Positions 9,179 through 18,433 are shown, counted from the stretch's first letter. The stretch: 64,000 bases of DNA from Desulfocurvus vexinensis DSM 17965 (GCF_000519125.1 NZ_JAEX01000001.1:1-64000), one strand, 5' to 3'. The notes: generated by a model from the letters alone, not told the origin. A program made the numbers and translations.

Positions 9179-9646
9179 TCAGACCCGGATGCCTGCGGTG
9201 GGCGGGGCCTGGGGGCTGTCGTCGTCCTGCGGCGGGGCGTCGGCGGCGATGTCCTGGACGCGTTGCCCGAATTCCTCGGCCAGGGTGACGAAGGCCTGGA
9301 TGTAGTCGCCAAGAACGTGGGCGCTCGACAGCCCGCCAACGCCAATTTTGTTGGTGTAGACAATGGCCTCGCGGTCCATGTCCACGCCCAGGACGCCGCC
9401 GCTGGTGCGCCGGAAAAAACAGTCGCTTTCCAGCAGGTCGGTGAAGACGCGCAGCCGCGTGGGCTCGTGGGCAGGCACGGCCCCGATGCGGCTGTAGAAA
9501 TAAAATTCTTCAGAATCAGGGAGATACTCGATGTTGACCACGGTCTGGTCGAATTGCAGCGTACAGCAGTTGCCTTCGTCCAGGGTCAGGCCCTCCAGGC
9601 CGATGATTTGGCCGAACCCGGCGATGATGGTCTGTGCGGTGCTCAT
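9179..9646 (-). CDS. CesT-family type III secretion chaperone
   Basis: A small acidic protein of 155 residues with the CesT/SycE layout. It opens with a helix, then IGLEGLTLDEGNCCTLQFD, beta strands NIEYLPDSEEFYFYSRIG, the PAHEPTRLRVFTDLLES helix, GGVLGVDMDREAIVYTNK, and a final amphipathic helix containing AEEFGQR. These are the hallmark positions of class I chaperones, which bind the N-terminal region of one effector and keep it secretion-competent. It lies directly upstream of the 709-residue candidate substrate, in one operon. The start at ATG 9646 has AAAGGAG upstream. A promoter candidate lies about 100 nt upstream (9743-9774). The fold call is fairly sure; the partner assignment is inferred. 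Confidence 0.75.
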   Translation of the reverse strand: MSTAQTIIAGFGQIIGLEGLTLDEGNCCTLQFDQTVVNIEYLPDSEEFYFYSRIGAVPAHEPTRLRVFTDLLESDCFFRRTSGGVLGVDMDREAIVYTNKIGVGGLSSAHVLGDYIQAFVTLAEEFGQRVQDIAADAPPQDDDSPQAPPTAGIRV

Positions 9647-9742
9647 GCGTGGCTCCTTTGCGCCATGTCTGTACAAGATGAGTGCCAACTTTTCCGCAGG
9701 GCCGCAGGCGACCCAACGGAGGGCGATGAGAGTTGGAGTCAC

Positions 9743-9774
9743 TCTATAAAGCCCCGGATTGTCTGCGGTGTCAA
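9743..9774 (-). promoter_or_regulatory. Candidate promoter of the chaperone-effector operon
   Basis: A perfect TTGACA and a TATAGA box on the minus strand, but 20 bp apart, longer than the optimal 17. About 100 nt leader to the CesT-like ATG. The long spacer could mean dependence on an activator, or that the -10 is misassigned. Confidence 0.35.
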
Positions 9775-10170
9775 TGGCGGCCTCCCGGGGTGTGGGGCAG
9801 AAGGCAGGGCGGGACCGGAGAATGCGGGCGGGCGAGGGAGGGGCGGGCAAGCGGGGGCAAAACGCGGCGGGCACCAGGGAAGGGCACGGGCGAACGCGAA
9901 GCATCGGGGCGGCGGGGGGGCGGAGAGGGGCACGGCGGGGAAGGCAGGGACCGAAGAACGCGGACGGGGCCCAGGCAGGGGCTGAGGCCGGAGGCATGAA
10001 CGGGGGCAGGCAAGGGCGCGGGCGACCGCGAGCGGAGCAGGCAGGATGGCGGCGGGCCGGGGGGCTGCGCGGCGCGGGCCGGAATCGCCCTGTGCGCGCC
10101 TGTTCCGCGCAACGCCGCACTCCGCCGTCACCCTCCGGCATCCTGCAACGGACGCAGGCCCTGCCGGGAA

Positions 10171-10205
10171 AACGAAAAAGGTTCCAAGCGTAACCGCTTG
10201 GAACC
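10171..10205 (-). terminator. Rho-independent terminator of tRNA-Pro
   Basis: Perfect 11-bp stem GGTTCCAAGCG / CGCTTGGAACC with a 4-nt loop, followed on the minus strand by TTTTTCGTTTT. It begins 14 nt past the tRNA 3' end. Confidence 0.88.
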
Positions 10206-10218
10206 TTCATCTTTCGCG

Positions 10219-10295
10219 TGGTCGGGATGAGATGATTTGAACATCCGGCCCCCTGAACCCCATTCAGGTGCGCTACCAGACTGCGCTACATCCCG
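10219..10295 (-). tRNA. tRNA-Pro (anticodon GGG)
   Basis: A 77-nt cloverleaf on the minus strand. Acceptor stem is CGGGATG / CATCCCG with discriminator A and encoded CCA. The D stem is GCGC/GCGC. The anticodon stem CCTGA/TCAGG carries loop ATGGGGT, giving anticodon GGG. The T arm is GGATG-TTCAAAT-CATCT. It has its own promoter and terminator. Confidence 0.95.
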
Positions 10296-10666
10296 ACGCA
10301 TGGCGCGCTTTCGCGCGCGGGGAAGGTCTTCCTAGAGCTTTGGGCTTCAAATGTCAACCGCCTGGGGCCGGGGGAGGGGAAATTCTTGGGGGGTGCCGCA
10401 GGGAGGGGGAGTGCAGGGGCCGGGGAGCGTGCGGGGCGCGGGCCGCAGGGACAGAGGGAACGGGGCGGCTCCCAGGGCCGGAGTGTTTTTGAGGAGCGCG
10501 GGCCGCAGGGGTTGGCCTTTCCGCTTCGTCTTGGAGACGCGGCGGGCAGGAAGGTTCTGGGAGAGCGCAGGCGGCAGGGGCAGGAGCGTGGGGCGCATGG
10601 CGCCGAAACCGGAGGATGCAGGCCGCAAGAGGGTGCGGCGGGCCGCCGCGGCGCTGCGGGGCGGGG
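10296..10666. other. Intergenic region upstream of tRNA-Pro
   Basis: About 370 bp between tRNA-Pro and the MerR-family stop codon. Apart from the tRNA promoter (10329-10357) I see only GC-rich low-complexity sequence; no gene is supported. Confidence 0.5.
10329..10357 (-). promoter_or_regulatory. tRNA-Pro promoter
   Basis: Perfect TTGACA, 17 bp spacer, TAGGAA on the minus strand. A CG-rich discriminator region lies between the -10 and the tRNA, as usual for stable-RNA promoters. Confidence 0.6.
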
Positions 10667-11104
10667 TCAGTCGCGCAGCAGGCGCCGCAGGGCCAGCAGT
10701 TCTTCGACCAGGGTGCGCTTGAGGGTCGTGTCCGCGCTCCCGGTGCCGCCGGGGCTCCCGGCGTCGCCAGGGGCACCGGGGGCTTCCGCGTTGCCTGGGC
10801 CGTCCGCGCCTCCGGGGTCGCCCGCGCCGCCCTGGGGGGCCGGGGTTCCGGCGGCCTCGGCCCGGGCCTGGGCGGCAAGCTCTTGCTCCAGGCGCCTGCG
10901 GGCGCCCTCGATGGTCAGGCCCTCGCCGTGGAGCATGGCCTGGATTCGCTCCAGCAGGGCCAAGTGCTCGTCGGTGTACAGGCGCTGGCCCTTGCGCGTG
11001 CGCACGGGCTCGAGCTGCGGGAATTCGGACTCCCAGTAGCGCAGCACGGAAGGCGCCAGCCCGAGCCTCTTCGCCGCCTGCCCGATGCGGTATCGTCCGC
11101 CCAT
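10667..11104 (-). CDS. MerR-family transcriptional regulator
   Basis: A DNA-binding regulator of 145 residues. The N-terminal winged helix-turn-helix is clear: YRIGQAAKRLGLAPSVLRYWE, then RRYT-like KGQRLYTDEHLALLERI, then a helix EGLTIEGARRRLEQEL. The middle (about residues 85-125) is a Gly/Pro/Ala-rich linker, and a short helix ends the protein. No cysteines suitable for metal sensing and no B12 domain are visible, so the effector is unknown. It follows pheT on the same strand by 68 bp. A small MerR protein downstream of the phenylalanyl-tRNA synthetase genes is, to my recollection, common in this family. Targets cannot be read from the sequence. Confidence 0.85.
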   Translation of the reverse strand: MGGRYRIGQAAKRLGLAPSVLRYWESEFPQLEPVRTRKGQRLYTDEHLALLERIQAMLHGEGLTIEGARRRLEQELAAQARAEAAGTPAPQGGAGDPGGADGPGNAEAPGAPGDAGSPGGTGSADTTLKRTLVEELLALRRLLRD

Positions 11105-11172
11105 GCCTGCCTCCCGCCGGGGTCGCGCCCCGGGTGGTCGCCACCTTGCGCAGCGCCCCGCCGCCTCTGCCT

Positions 11173-13572
11173 CTAGATTTCTACGGGCAGCGCCTTGCGC
11201 AACCCCTCCACCACCTGGGCGTGGCGCTTGTCCACTTCCTTGTCCTTGAGGGTCCGCTGGGCGTGGCGGTAGGTCAGGCGCACGGTGACGTTGCGCCGCT
11301 GCCCGCCCTGGGGCTCGTAGAGGTCGGTCATGGTCACGTTTTCCAGCAGGTCCACGCCCATGCCCGTGATGGCGTCGATGATCGCCTGGGCGTGCAGCCC
11401 GGCGGGCGCCTGGACGGTGATGTCGCGGCGCACGGGCGGGAACTTGGCCAGGGGCGCGAAGCCCGGGGCCAACGCCTCGTGCAGGGTCCGCAGGACATCG
11501 GCGTCCAGCTCGGCCAGCCAGATTTCGCGCCGCGCGTCGTAGCGGTCGGCCACGGCCTCGCTGACGCGGCCCAGCACACCGGCCTCGTGGCCGTCCACGC
11601 TGACCTCCACGCAGGGCGACAGGTAGCTGTGGCCCTCGCGCAGGGCGTAGCGCGCTCCGGGCAGGCCCAGGTGGGTCAGCAGGTGCTCCACCAGTCCCTT
11701 GAGGTCGGCGTAGTCGGCGTTGTCCTCCCCGGGCCAGGGCCAGCGCTCGGCGCGCCGCCGCCCGTAGACCAGCAGCCCCAGGCGCGCGGGTTCGCGGGCC
11801 GTGGTTTCCGAGGCCGGGTCGGCGAAGAACAGGTGCGCGAATTCGAACAGCCGCAGCCGCGCGGCGCCGTGGGCCACGTTGGTGCGCACGTTGGCCAAAA
11901 GGCCCGGGGCCAGGGCCGTGCGCAGCACGTTCTGGTCCTCGGACAGGGGGTTGACCACCGGCACGCGGCCCTGGGCGGGCAGGCCCAGGAGGTCCAGGTC
12001 CGCCTGGCCGCAGAAGCTGTAGTTGATGGCCTCGCGCAGGCCCACGCCGCGCGCCCAGCGCTTGAGCAGCATGGCGAAGTCGAAGCGCGTGTCCTTCTGG
12101 CCGATGGCGTCCAGGGACTTGGCCACCCGGGGCAGCACCGCCGGGATGCGGTCCATGCCGTGGACGCGGGCCAGCTCCTCGATGAGGTCCACCTCGCGTT
12201 CCAGGTCCAGCCGGTGGCTGGGCACCTGGACCTGCCAGTCGGCGGGGTCGGCCTCGTCCACGGCGCAGCCCATGCCCGCAAGGGTCGTGCGGCAGAACGC
12301 GTCCTCAAGGGGGATGCCCAGGAGCTTTTCGGCCCGGGCGCGGCGCAGGCGCACGGTGCGCTGGCGCCAGGGTGCGGGCTCGGCCACGCAGACCCCGGGC
12401 AGCAGCCGCCCGCCGCCGCATTCGGCCATGAGCGCCGCGGCGCGGTCCAGGCTGCGGCGCGCCAGGCCCTGGTCCACCCCGCGCTCGAAGCGGTAGGAGG
12501 CCTCGCTTTGCAGGCCCAGGCGCCGGGCCGTGCGCCGGATGGTCGCCGGGTCGAACACCGCCAGTTCCAGGAACACATCGGTGGTGGCGTCGCCGACCTC
12601 GGTCTCCAGCCCGCCCATGACCCCGGCCAGCCCCACGGGGCGCTCGGCGTCCCAGATGAGCAGGTCGCGGGACGTGAGGGTGCGCTCCTGGCCGTCCAGG
12701 GTGGTGAAGCGCTGGCCCTCGGCGGCCAGGCCCACGCGGATGGCCGGGCCGCGCAAAAGATTCAGGTCGTAGGCGTGGTTGGGGTGGCCCAGCTCGAACA
12801 TGACGTAGTTGGACACGTCCACGATGTTGCTGATGGGCCGCTGGCCCACGGCGATGAGCCGCCAGCGCATCCAGTCGGGCGCGGGACCCACGCGAACGCC
12901 CTGGATGACCCGGCCCTGGAACAGCGCGCAGCGCGCGGGGTCGTCGATGGCGATGGGCACCATGGCCGAGCAGTCCGGGCCGGACTCCACCACGCGCGGT
13001 GCGGGCATGGTCAGCGGCAGGCCGAAGGCCAGGGCTGTTTCGCGGGCCAGCCCGAGCACGGAGTTGCAGTCCGCGCGGTTGGGCGTCACGCCGATGTCGA
13101 AGACCACTTGGTCCAGGTTCAGGGCGTCGGCCAGGGGCGTGCCGGGGGCCAGGCCCGGGTCCAGGACCATGATGCCCGCGTGGCTCTTGCCCAGGCCGAG
13201 TTCGTCCTCGGCGCAGATCATGCCCGCCGAAACCTGGCCGCGCAGCTTGGCCTTCTTGATGACCAGTCCGCCGGGCAGCTCGGCGCCGATGGTCGCCACG
13301 GGCACCTTCTGGCCCTGGGCCACGTTGGGCGCGCCGCAGACGATGGGCAGCGGCTCGCCCTGGCCCACATCCACCAGACAGACGGAGAGCTTTTCGGCCT
13401 CGGGGTGGCGCTCGCACTGCACCACATGGCCGACCACCACGCCGTCCAGGTGGCTGAAGGGGCGGATGATCTCCTCCAGCTCCAGGCCGAGCATGGTCAG
13501 CCGGTGGCCCAGCTCCTCGGGCGTGCCCTCGTAGGGCACGAATTCGCGCAACCAGTTGAGACTCAGCAGCAT
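11173..13572 (-). CDS. pheT: Phenylalanine-tRNA ligase beta subunit
   Basis: The beta chain of the (alpha-beta)2 PheRS, which carries tRNA-binding and editing functions. The 799-residue length is normal. The start MLLSLNWLREFVPY is typical, with AAGGGG upstream of ATG 13572. The OB-fold tRNA-binding domain (about 40-150) includes PIVCGAPNVAQGQKVPVA. The B3/B4 editing domain, B5 domain and catalytic-like core follow, and the protein ends in an anticodon-binding FDX domain (FPPVRRDITVQAPAG). Unusually it is not directly behind pheS: a 404-bp gap with a terminator and a promoter candidate lies between them. Confidence 0.97.
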   Translation of the reverse strand: MLLSLNWLREFVPYEGTPEELGHRLTMLGLELEEIIRPFSHLDGVVVGHVVQCERHPEAEKLSVCLVDVGQGEPLPIVCGAPNVAQGQKVPVATIGAELPGGLVIKKAKLRGQVSAGMICAEDELGLGKSHAGIMVLDPGLAPGTPLADALNLDQVVFDIGVTPNRADCNSVLGLARETALAFGLPLTMPAPRVVESGPDCSAMVPIAIDDPARCALFQGRVIQGVRVGPAPDWMRWRLIAVGQRPISNIVDVSNYVMFELGHPNHAYDLNLLRGPAIRVGLAAEGQRFTTLDGQERTLTSRDLLIWDAERPVGLAGVMGGLETEVGDATTDVFLELAVFDPATIRRTARRLGLQSEASYRFERGVDQGLARRSLDRAAALMAECGGGRLLPGVCVAEPAPWRQRTVRLRRARAEKLLGIPLEDAFCRTTLAGMGCAVDEADPADWQVQVPSHRLDLEREVDLIEELARVHGMDRIPAVLPRVAKSLDAIGQKDTRFDFAMLLKRWARGVGLREAINYSFCGQADLDLLGLPAQGRVPVVNPLSEDQNVLRTALAPGLLANVRTNVAHGAARLRLFEFAHLFFADPASETTAREPARLGLLVYGRRRAERWPWPGEDNADYADLKGLVEHLLTHLGLPGARYALREGHSYLSPCVEVSVDGHEAGVLGRVSEAVADRYDARREIWLAELDADVLRTLHEALAPGFAPLAKFPPVRRDITVQAPAGLHAQAIIDAITGMGVDLLENVTMTDLYEPQGGQRRNVTVRLTYRHAQRTLKDKEVDKRHAQVVEGLRKALPVEI

Positions 13573-13691
13573 GGTATTTCCCCTTGGGCCGGGCGGTCGG
13601 GCGCGGGGCGCCCCGGCGGCCCGGGCGGATGTCGGCGTGGGTGGTGCCGGGCGGCGGCGGGCATGGGCCCCGCGCCTGCGGCAGGTGGGTT

Positions 13692-13720
13692 TGCATATCC
13701 TTAAACGGCGCGCTTATCAA
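13692..13720 (-). promoter_or_regulatory. Candidate pheT promoter
   Basis: TTGATA, 17 bp spacer, TATGCA on the minus strand, in the only AT-richer patch of this gap. It gives a leader of about 115 nt to pheT. Confidence 0.45.
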
Positions 13721-13921
13721 CCGTGGGGCGGCGCGGGGGCGGGGTGCGGGGCAGGGCAGGTCGGCGCGAACGCAGGGCAAGGGGGACGCGAGGGTGGCGG
13801 AGCAGCGGGCGAAAGGGGAGTAAGGCGGGCGGCCCGCCGCCAGGGCGTGTCTTGTGCGCTCGCGCGAGGCGGCGCCGGGCGTCGGCGGGGCGCCCGGCCC
13901 GCCGCCCCCCGGCGGGGCATG

Positions 13922-13950
13922 AAAAAGCCCCGGCTCGTGGGAGCCGGGGC
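13922..13950 (-). terminator. Rho-independent terminator after pheS
   Basis: Perfect 10-bp stem GCCCCGGCTC / GAGCCGGGGC with a 4-nt loop, followed on the minus strand by TTTTT. It begins 27 nt past the pheS stop. Confidence 0.85.
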
Positions 13951-13976
13951 CGTGTGTTCCGGGAGATGGGTTCAGG

Positions 13977-15026
13977 TCAGGCAAACTGGCCGAGGAAACG
14001 CGTGTCGTTCTCGAAGAACATGCGCAGGTCGCCGATGCCGTACTTGAGCATGGTCACGCGCTCCACGCCCAGGCCGAAGGCGAAGCCGGTGTAGACCTCG
14101 GGGTCGTAGCCCACGGCCTTGAAGACCTCGGGGTCCACCATGCCGCAGCCCAGGATTTCCACCCAGCCCGTCTGCTTGCACACGCGGCAGGGCTCGCCGT
14201 GCAGCGTTCCCGCGCCGCCGCACATGCGGCAGCTGATGTCCACCTCGGCGCTGGGCTCGGTGAACGGGAAGAAGCTGGGGCGGAAGCGCACCCGCGTGTC
14301 CACGCCGAAGATCTGGCGCAAAAACGAGGTCAGGGTGCCGCGCAGGTCGGCCATGCTCACCTCGCGGTCCACCAGCAGACCTTCGATCTGGTGGAACATG
14401 GGGGTGTGCGTGAGGTCGGAGTCGCGGCGGTAGACCTTGCCGGGCGCGATGACCGCCACCGGCGGCTTGCGGGCCAGCATGGTGCGGACCTGCAAGGGCG
14501 AGGTGTGCGTGCGCAGCACCACGTTGTCCGCGACGTACAGGGTGTCCTGCATGTCGCGGGCGGGGTGCTCGGGGGGCAGGTTCAGGGCCTCGAAGTTGTA
14601 CCAGTCGGATTCGACCTCGGGCCCGGAGACCACCTCGAAGCCCAGCCCGGTGAACACCGTGCAGATTTCCTCCATGACCAGGGTCACGGGGTGCAGGGAG
14701 CCCGCCTCGGGCGTGCGCCCGGGCAGGGTCGGGTCGAAGCGCGACAGGGCGCCCCGGGCGGTCTCGGCGGCCAGCTCGGCCTCGCGGGCGGCGAACAGGT
14801 CGGTCAGCGCCTGCTTGGCGGCGTTGGCGGCCTTGCCGGCCAGGGGCCGGTCCTCGGGCGCGAGGCTGCCCAGCCCGGCCAGCAGCCCGGCCAGCAGGCC
14901 CTTGCGCCCGAGGTACTTGACCCGCAGGTCTTCGAGATCCTGCGCGGCGCAGGAGGCGAGCTCCCCGCGCATGGCGGGGACCAGCGCCTCCAGGCCGCGG
15001 ACGAGTTCCTCACCCGCCTGGGACAT
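13977..15026 (-). CDS. pheS: Phenylalanine-tRNA ligase alpha subunit
   Basis: The catalytic alpha chain of PheRS, 349 residues, which activates phenylalanine and charges tRNA-Phe. An N-terminal coiled coil (about 1-90) contains [10 protein letters not shown]. The class II core follows: motif 2 region [19 protein letters not shown] and motif 3 [16 protein letters not shown] 15026 lies 2 nt after the rplT stop, so it is translationally linked to rplT. An upstream in-frame extension exists inside rplT and is rejected. A CxxC pair in [21 protein letters not shown] forms a possible small zinc site seen in some bacterial PheS. The operon ends here with a terminator. Confidence 0.97.
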   Translation of the reverse strand: MSQAGEELVRGLEALVPAMRGELASCAAQDLEDLRVKYLGRKGLLAGLLAGLGSLAPEDRPLAGKAANAAKQALTDLFAAREAELAAETARGALSRFDPTLPGRTPEAGSLHPVTLVMEEICTVFTGLGFEVVSGPEVESDWYNFEALNLPPEHPARDMQDTLYVADNVVLRTHTSPLQVRTMLARKPPVAVIAPGKVYRRDSDLTHTPMFHQIEGLLVDREVSMADLRGTLTSFLRQIFGVDTRVRFRPSFFPFTEPSAEVDISCRMCGGAGTLHGEPCRVCKQTGWVEILGCGMVDPEVFKAVGYDPEVYTGFAFGLGVERVTMLKYGIGDLRMFFENDTRFLGQFA

Positions 15027-15028
15027 GG

Positions 15029-15382
15029 CTACTGGACCTTGGCCTTGGCGATCTGGGCGATCTGGGCGAAGGCGTCCTTGTCGCGCACGGCGATGTCGGC
15101 CAGGACCTTGCGGTTCAGGGCGATGCCGGCCTGGCCCAGGGCGTGGATGAACTTGCTGTAGCTCATGCCATGCTCGCGGGCGGCGGCGTTGATGCGCATG
15201 ATCCACAGCGAGCGGAACTCGCGCTTGCGGACCTTGCGGTCGCGGTAGGCGAAGACCAGGGCGCGCTCGACCGTCTCGCGGGCGGTTTCGTACAGCTTGC
15301 TGCGCGCGCCGCGGTAGCCCTTGGCCATCTTCAGAAATTTCTTGTGCCGCGCCTTGGCGGTCTTTCCTCTCTTGATGCGCAT
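15029..15382 (-). CDS. rplT: 50S ribosomal protein L20
   Basis: A 117-residue basic protein with the L20 signature [20 protein letters not shown] and the [12 protein letters not shown]-like segment [17 protein letters not shown]. It binds 23S rRNA early in 50S assembly and in many bacteria represses its own operon by binding the rpmI-rplT leader. AGGAGG precedes ATG 15382. It sits between rpmI and pheS in the standard infC-rpmI-rplT order. Confidence 0.98.
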   Translation of the reverse strand: MRIKRGKTAKARHKKFLKMAKGYRGARSKLYETARETVERALVFAYRDRKVRKREFRSLWIMRINAAAREHGMSYSKFIHALGQAGIALNRKVLADIAVRDKDAFAQIAQIAKAKVQ

Positions 15383-15466
15383 CGTTCGTTTCCTCCTTGT
15401 GGCCCGCCCTCCTGGGTTACCCCGGTACGGCAGGCAGAACGATATTCGGGTTGTCGGGGAGCGGCC

Positions 15467-15676
15467 CTATTTCTTGAGGGTCGCCTTGGGCACCATGCGC
15501 TTGACGGCGGGCTCGTTGGCGCTGTCCACCAGGGCGCCCTGGCCGAGACGGCGTTTGCGCTTGGCGTTCTTCTTGGTCAGGATGTGGCGCAGGCCCTGAC
15601 GGCGGCGGGCGATCTTGCCCGAGCCGGTCAGCTTGAACCGCTTGGCCGCGCTTCTGTTGGTCTTGAGCTTGGGCAT
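15467..15676 (-). CDS. rpmI: 50S ribosomal protein L35
   Basis: A 69-residue basic protein, [20 protein letters not shown] at the N-terminus and an Arg/Lys-rich tail, matching L35 in length and sequence. AAGGAG precedes ATG 15676. It lies 84 bp upstream of rplT and 103 bp downstream of infC in the conserved operon. Confidence 0.97.
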   Translation of the reverse strand: MPKLKTNRSAAKRFKLTGSGKIARRRQGLRHILTKKNAKRKRRLGQGALVDSANEPAVKRMVPKATLKK

Positions 15677-15779
15677 CTGTTTCTCCTTGTCGATTGGCCG
15701 CATTGCGGCAAAACCCCGGGACATCCCGGGGATGGTTCGGGCGCGTGGCCCGTCCCGGAACACTCTGCCGGGTGGACGG

Positions 15780-16301
15780 CTACTTGGGCAACGGTGCCAG
15801 CAGCAGGCTCATGGTCCGGCCCTCGCTGCGCGGGAGCTGATCGACCTTGGCCAGGTCCTTGACGGCCTCGACCATGCGATCCAGGATCATCAGACCCCGG
15901 TCCTTGTGCACGATCTCGCGGCCCCGGAAGAAGACCGTGACCTTGACCCGGTCGCCGTCCTCCAGGAACCGCCGCACATGCTTCAACTTGGTGTTGAAGT
16001 CGTGGTCGTCGGTCTTGGGGCGGACCTTGATCTCCTTGATCTGGACGATGGTCGTCTTCTTGCGGGCTTCCTGGGCTTTCTTCTGCTGCTGATACTTGAA
16101 GCGCCCGAAATCCATGATCTTGCAGACCGGGGGTCGCGCGTTGGGCGACACCTCCACAAGGTCAAGGCCCGCATCCATGGCCATCTTGAGTGCGTCCGGG
16201 GTGAGCATGATACCCACCTGCTCGCCGTCGTCTCCGATCACGCGCACTTCGCGCGCACGGATCTGCCGGTTACGCCGGACTTGGTTGGCTACCGAAGCTA
16301 T
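15780..16301 (-). CDS. infC: Translation initiation factor IF-3 (ATA start)
   Basis: IF-3 keeps 30S subunits free and checks start-codon choice. The conserved N-terminus [18 protein letters not shown] has no ATG in frame ahead of it. The only plausible start is ATA at 16301-16299, about 11 nt after AGGAGG. That gives 173 residues, the normal IF-3 length, and fits the family's habit of autoregulation through a rare start codon that IF-3 discriminates against. The first in-frame ATG lies well inside the open frame, and even the GTG near position 16247 would delete the universal N-terminal segment. The C-terminal domain contains [12 protein letters not shown] and ends near PLPK. The start overlaps the thrS 3' end by 32 bp in another frame. 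Confidence 0.93.
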   Translation of the reverse strand: MASVANQVRRNRQIRAREVRVIGDDGEQVGIMLTPDALKMAMDAGLDLVEVSPNARPPVCKIMDFGRFKYQQQKKAQEARKKTTIVQIKEIKVRPKTDDHDFNTKLKHVRRFLEDGDRVKVTVFFRGREIVHKDRGLMILDRMVEAVKDLAKVDQLPRSEGRTMSLLLAPLPK

Positions 16302-18228
16302 AGCGCATTCCTCCTCGTTTGAAGGGCTCCTGGCAGTCCTCCAGAATCATCCGCGAGGCCTCGACCAGGGTTTTGAGGCCGCAGTTTTCGCCGCGCAGGC
16401 GCACGTTGACGCCGCCGGACTCCACTTCCTTGTCCCCCACCACCAGGATGTAGGGGATCTTGGCCATCTGGGCCTCGCGGACCTTGTACCCCAATTTTTC
16501 ATTACGCAAATCCGCCTCGGCGCGCACCCCGCTGTCTTGCAGGGCGGCCAAGGCGGTTTCGGCAAACGCCTTCTGGTCGTCGGTCACGGTGAGCACGCGT
16601 GCCTGCACCGGGGCCAGCCAGGTGGGGAACGCTCCGGCATACTGCTCGGTGAGGATGCCGATGAACCGTTCCACGGAACCCATGATGGCGCGGTGGACCA
16701 TGACGGGCCTGTGCCTCTCCCCGTCCTGGCCGATGTACACCAGGTCGAAGCGTTCAGGCAAGGTGAAATCCACCTGGATGGTGGAGCACTGCCACATGCG
16801 GCCCAGGCAGTCGCGCAGCTTCACGTCGATCTTCGGGCCGTAGAAGGCGCCGTCGCCCTCGTTGATGGCGTAGGGCAGGCCCATTTCGGCCATGGCGTCC
16901 ATGAGCGCGGCGGTGGCGCGCTCCCAGTCCTGGTCCGAGCCGATGGACTTCTCGGGCCGGGTGCTGATCTCCATGGCGCACTCGAAGCCGAACAGGCCCA
17001 TCAGGTCCTGGATCCAGGCCATGACGCCCTTGATCTCGTCCAGGAGCTGGTCGGGCCGGCAGATGATGTGCGCGTCGTCCTGCGTGAACTGGCGCACGCG
17101 CAGCAGCCCGTGCAGCACGCCGGACTTCTCGTGGCGGTGCACCACGCCCAGCTCGAAGTAGCGCACCGGCAGGTCGCGGTAGCTCTTCATGCTGGAGTTG
17201 TAGATGAGCATGTGCGCCACGCAGTTCATGGGCTTGACGCCGTAGGCCGTCTCGTCGATCTGCGTGAAATACATGTTTTCGCGGTAGTTGGCGTAGTGGC
17301 CCGAGGTCTCCCACAGCTCGCGCTTGAGCAGCTGCGGGGTGCGCACGATGCCGTAGCCGCGGCGCAGCATCTCGCGGGTCACGAAATCCTCGAGGATGGT
17401 GCGCACCAGGGCGCCCTTGGGGTGCCAGTAGACCATGCCCGCGCCGCCTTCCTCGTGGAAGCTGAACAGGTCGAGCTGCGGGCCGAGCTTGCGGTGGTCG
17501 CGGCGCTTGGCCTCCTCGATCTGCGCCAGGTGCGCGGCCAGGGCCTTGTCGTCGGCAAAGGCCGTGCCGTAGATGCGCTGGAGCATGCGGTTGTTCTCGT
17601 CGCCGCGCCAGTAGGCCCCGGCCACGGAGAGCAGCTTGAAGGCCGACACGAAGCGCGTGGAGGGCACGTGCGGGCCGCGGCACAGGTCCACGAAATCGCC
17701 CTGGCTGTAGAGCGAGAAGTGGTCGCCGCCCAGGTCGTCCATGATCTCGGCCTTGTAGGTCTCGCCCATGGCGTTGAACAGGGCCACGGCTTCGGCCTTG
17801 GAGACCTCGCGGCGGGTGAAGGCCGCGTCGCGGGCCACGATGGTGTGCATCTCGGCCTCGATGGCCTCCAGGTCCTCGGGGGTGAAGGGCCGCTCGAAGT
17901 CGAAATCGTAGTAGAACCCGCTTTCGATGGCCGGGCCGATGGTCACCCGGGCCTGGGGAAAGAGGGTCTTCACGGCCTGGGCCATGACGTGGGCGGCGCT
18001 GTGGCGGATGACCTCCAGCCCCTGGGGCGAGGCGGCGTAGACGGGGGTCAGGGTGGTGCAGCCCTGGGGCACGGTGGCGGTCAGGTCCATGGTGGCGTCG
18101 GCGCAGCGTGCGGCCACCACCTGCTTGAACCGTTTCTTGGACAGGCCGCGCGCCAGGGCGTCGGCGCACGACTCCCCGGCTTTGGCTTCCACCGCTTCGA
18201 TGGCTTCTTGGCCCTGTTCCTGTGCCAC
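16270..18228 (-). CDS. thrS: Threonine-tRNA ligase
   Basis: Class II synthetase that charges tRNA-Thr, with an editing domain that removes serine. I start it at GTG 18228 because GGGAGG lies 7 nt upstream; an ATG six codons further up has no such site. The 652-residue product has a divergent or shortened TGS domain (about 25-70) and the editing domain with [12 protein letters not shown]. The catalytic core has zinc ligands in [10 protein letters not shown] and the later His in [13 protein letters not shown]. The anticodon-binding domain is C-terminal ([21 protein letters not shown]). It follows tRNA-Val and its terminator by 79 bp with no obvious promoter, so readthrough from the tRNA promoter may feed it. 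Confidence 0.96.
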   Translation of the reverse strand: MAQEQGQEAIEAVEAKAGESCADALARGLSKKRFKQVVAARCADATMDLTATVPQGCTTLTPVYAASPQGLEVIRHSAAHVMAQAVKTLFPQARVTIGPAIESGFYYDFDFERPFTPEDLEAIEAEMHTIVARDAAFTRREVSKAEAVALFNAMGETYKAEIMDDLGGDHFSLYSQGDFVDLCRGPHVPSTRFVSAFKLLSVAGAYWRGDENNRMLQRIYGTAFADDKALAAHLAQIEEAKRRDHRKLGPQLDLFSFHEEGGAGMVYWHPKGALVRTILEDFVTREMLRRGYGIVRTPQLLKRELWETSGHYANYRENMYFTQIDETAYGVKPMNCVAHMLIYNSSMKSYRDLPVRYFELGVVHRHEKSGVLHGLLRVRQFTQDDAHIICRPDQLLDEIKGVMAWIQDLMGLFGFECAMEISTRPEKSIGSDQDWERATAALMDAMAEMGLPYAINEGDGAFYGPKIDVKLRDCLGRMWQCSTIQVDFTLPERFDLVYIGQDGERHRPVMVHRAIMGSVERFIGILTEQYAGAFPTWLAPVQARVLTVTDDQKAFAETALAALQDSGVRAEADLRNEKLGYKVREAQMAKIPYILVVGDKEVESGGVNVRLRGENCGLKTLVEASRMILEDCQEPFKRGGMRYSFGSQPSPA

Positions 18229-18306
18229 GTCATACCTCCCGTGCAATGCAACGGCGCGCGCCGGGCCCCGCCCCCCGGGGAGCGGTCCCGCCGCGCAAAC
18301 AAGAAG

Positions 18307-18324
18307 GGGAGGCGAGCGCCTCCC
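18307..18324 (-). terminator. Weak terminator or attenuator after tRNA-Val
   Basis: Stem GGGAGGCG / CGCCTCCC with a very short loop, followed on the minus strand by CTTCTTGTTT, an interrupted T-run. It lies between tRNA-Val and thrS and may be leaky. Confidence 0.5.
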
Positions 18325-18339
18325 TCGTTGCTGAAATCA

Positions 18340-18414
18340 TGGTAGGCCCGAGCAGATTTGAACTGCTGACCCCTTGCGTGTCAAGCAAGTGCTCTCCCCC
18401 TGAGCTACGGGCCT
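18340..18414 (-). tRNA. tRNA-Val (anticodon GAC)
   Basis: A 75-nt cloverleaf on the minus strand. Acceptor AGGCCCG / CGGGCCT with discriminator A and encoded CCA. The anticodon stem CTTGC/GCAAG carries loop TTGACAC, giving anticodon GAC. The T arm is AGCAG-TTCAAAT-CTGCT. Confidence 0.95.
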
Positions 18415-18433
18415 ACGCCACTTGGGAAGAGCA

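Larger units (their letters stand above)
9647..10218. other. Intergenic region, purine-rich low complexity
   Basis: About 570 bp between the CesT-like gene and tRNA-Pro. It contains the promoter candidate at 9743-9774 and the tRNA terminator at 10171-10205. Between them is a strongly purine-biased G/A-rich stretch with irregular repeats of GGGCGGGCAAG type. No gene is supported. Confidence 0.5.
13573..13976. other. Intergenic region separating pheS and pheT
   Basis: 404 bp. It holds the pheS terminator at its right end and a promoter candidate at 13692-13720 for pheT. No gene is supported in the rest, which is GC-rich. Confidence 0.6.

Noticed and set aside
16270-18246. ATG at 18246 as the thrS start
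   Set aside because: It lacks a ribosome site and would place GGGAGG inside the coding sequence; the GTG at 18228 has GGGAGG at good distance.
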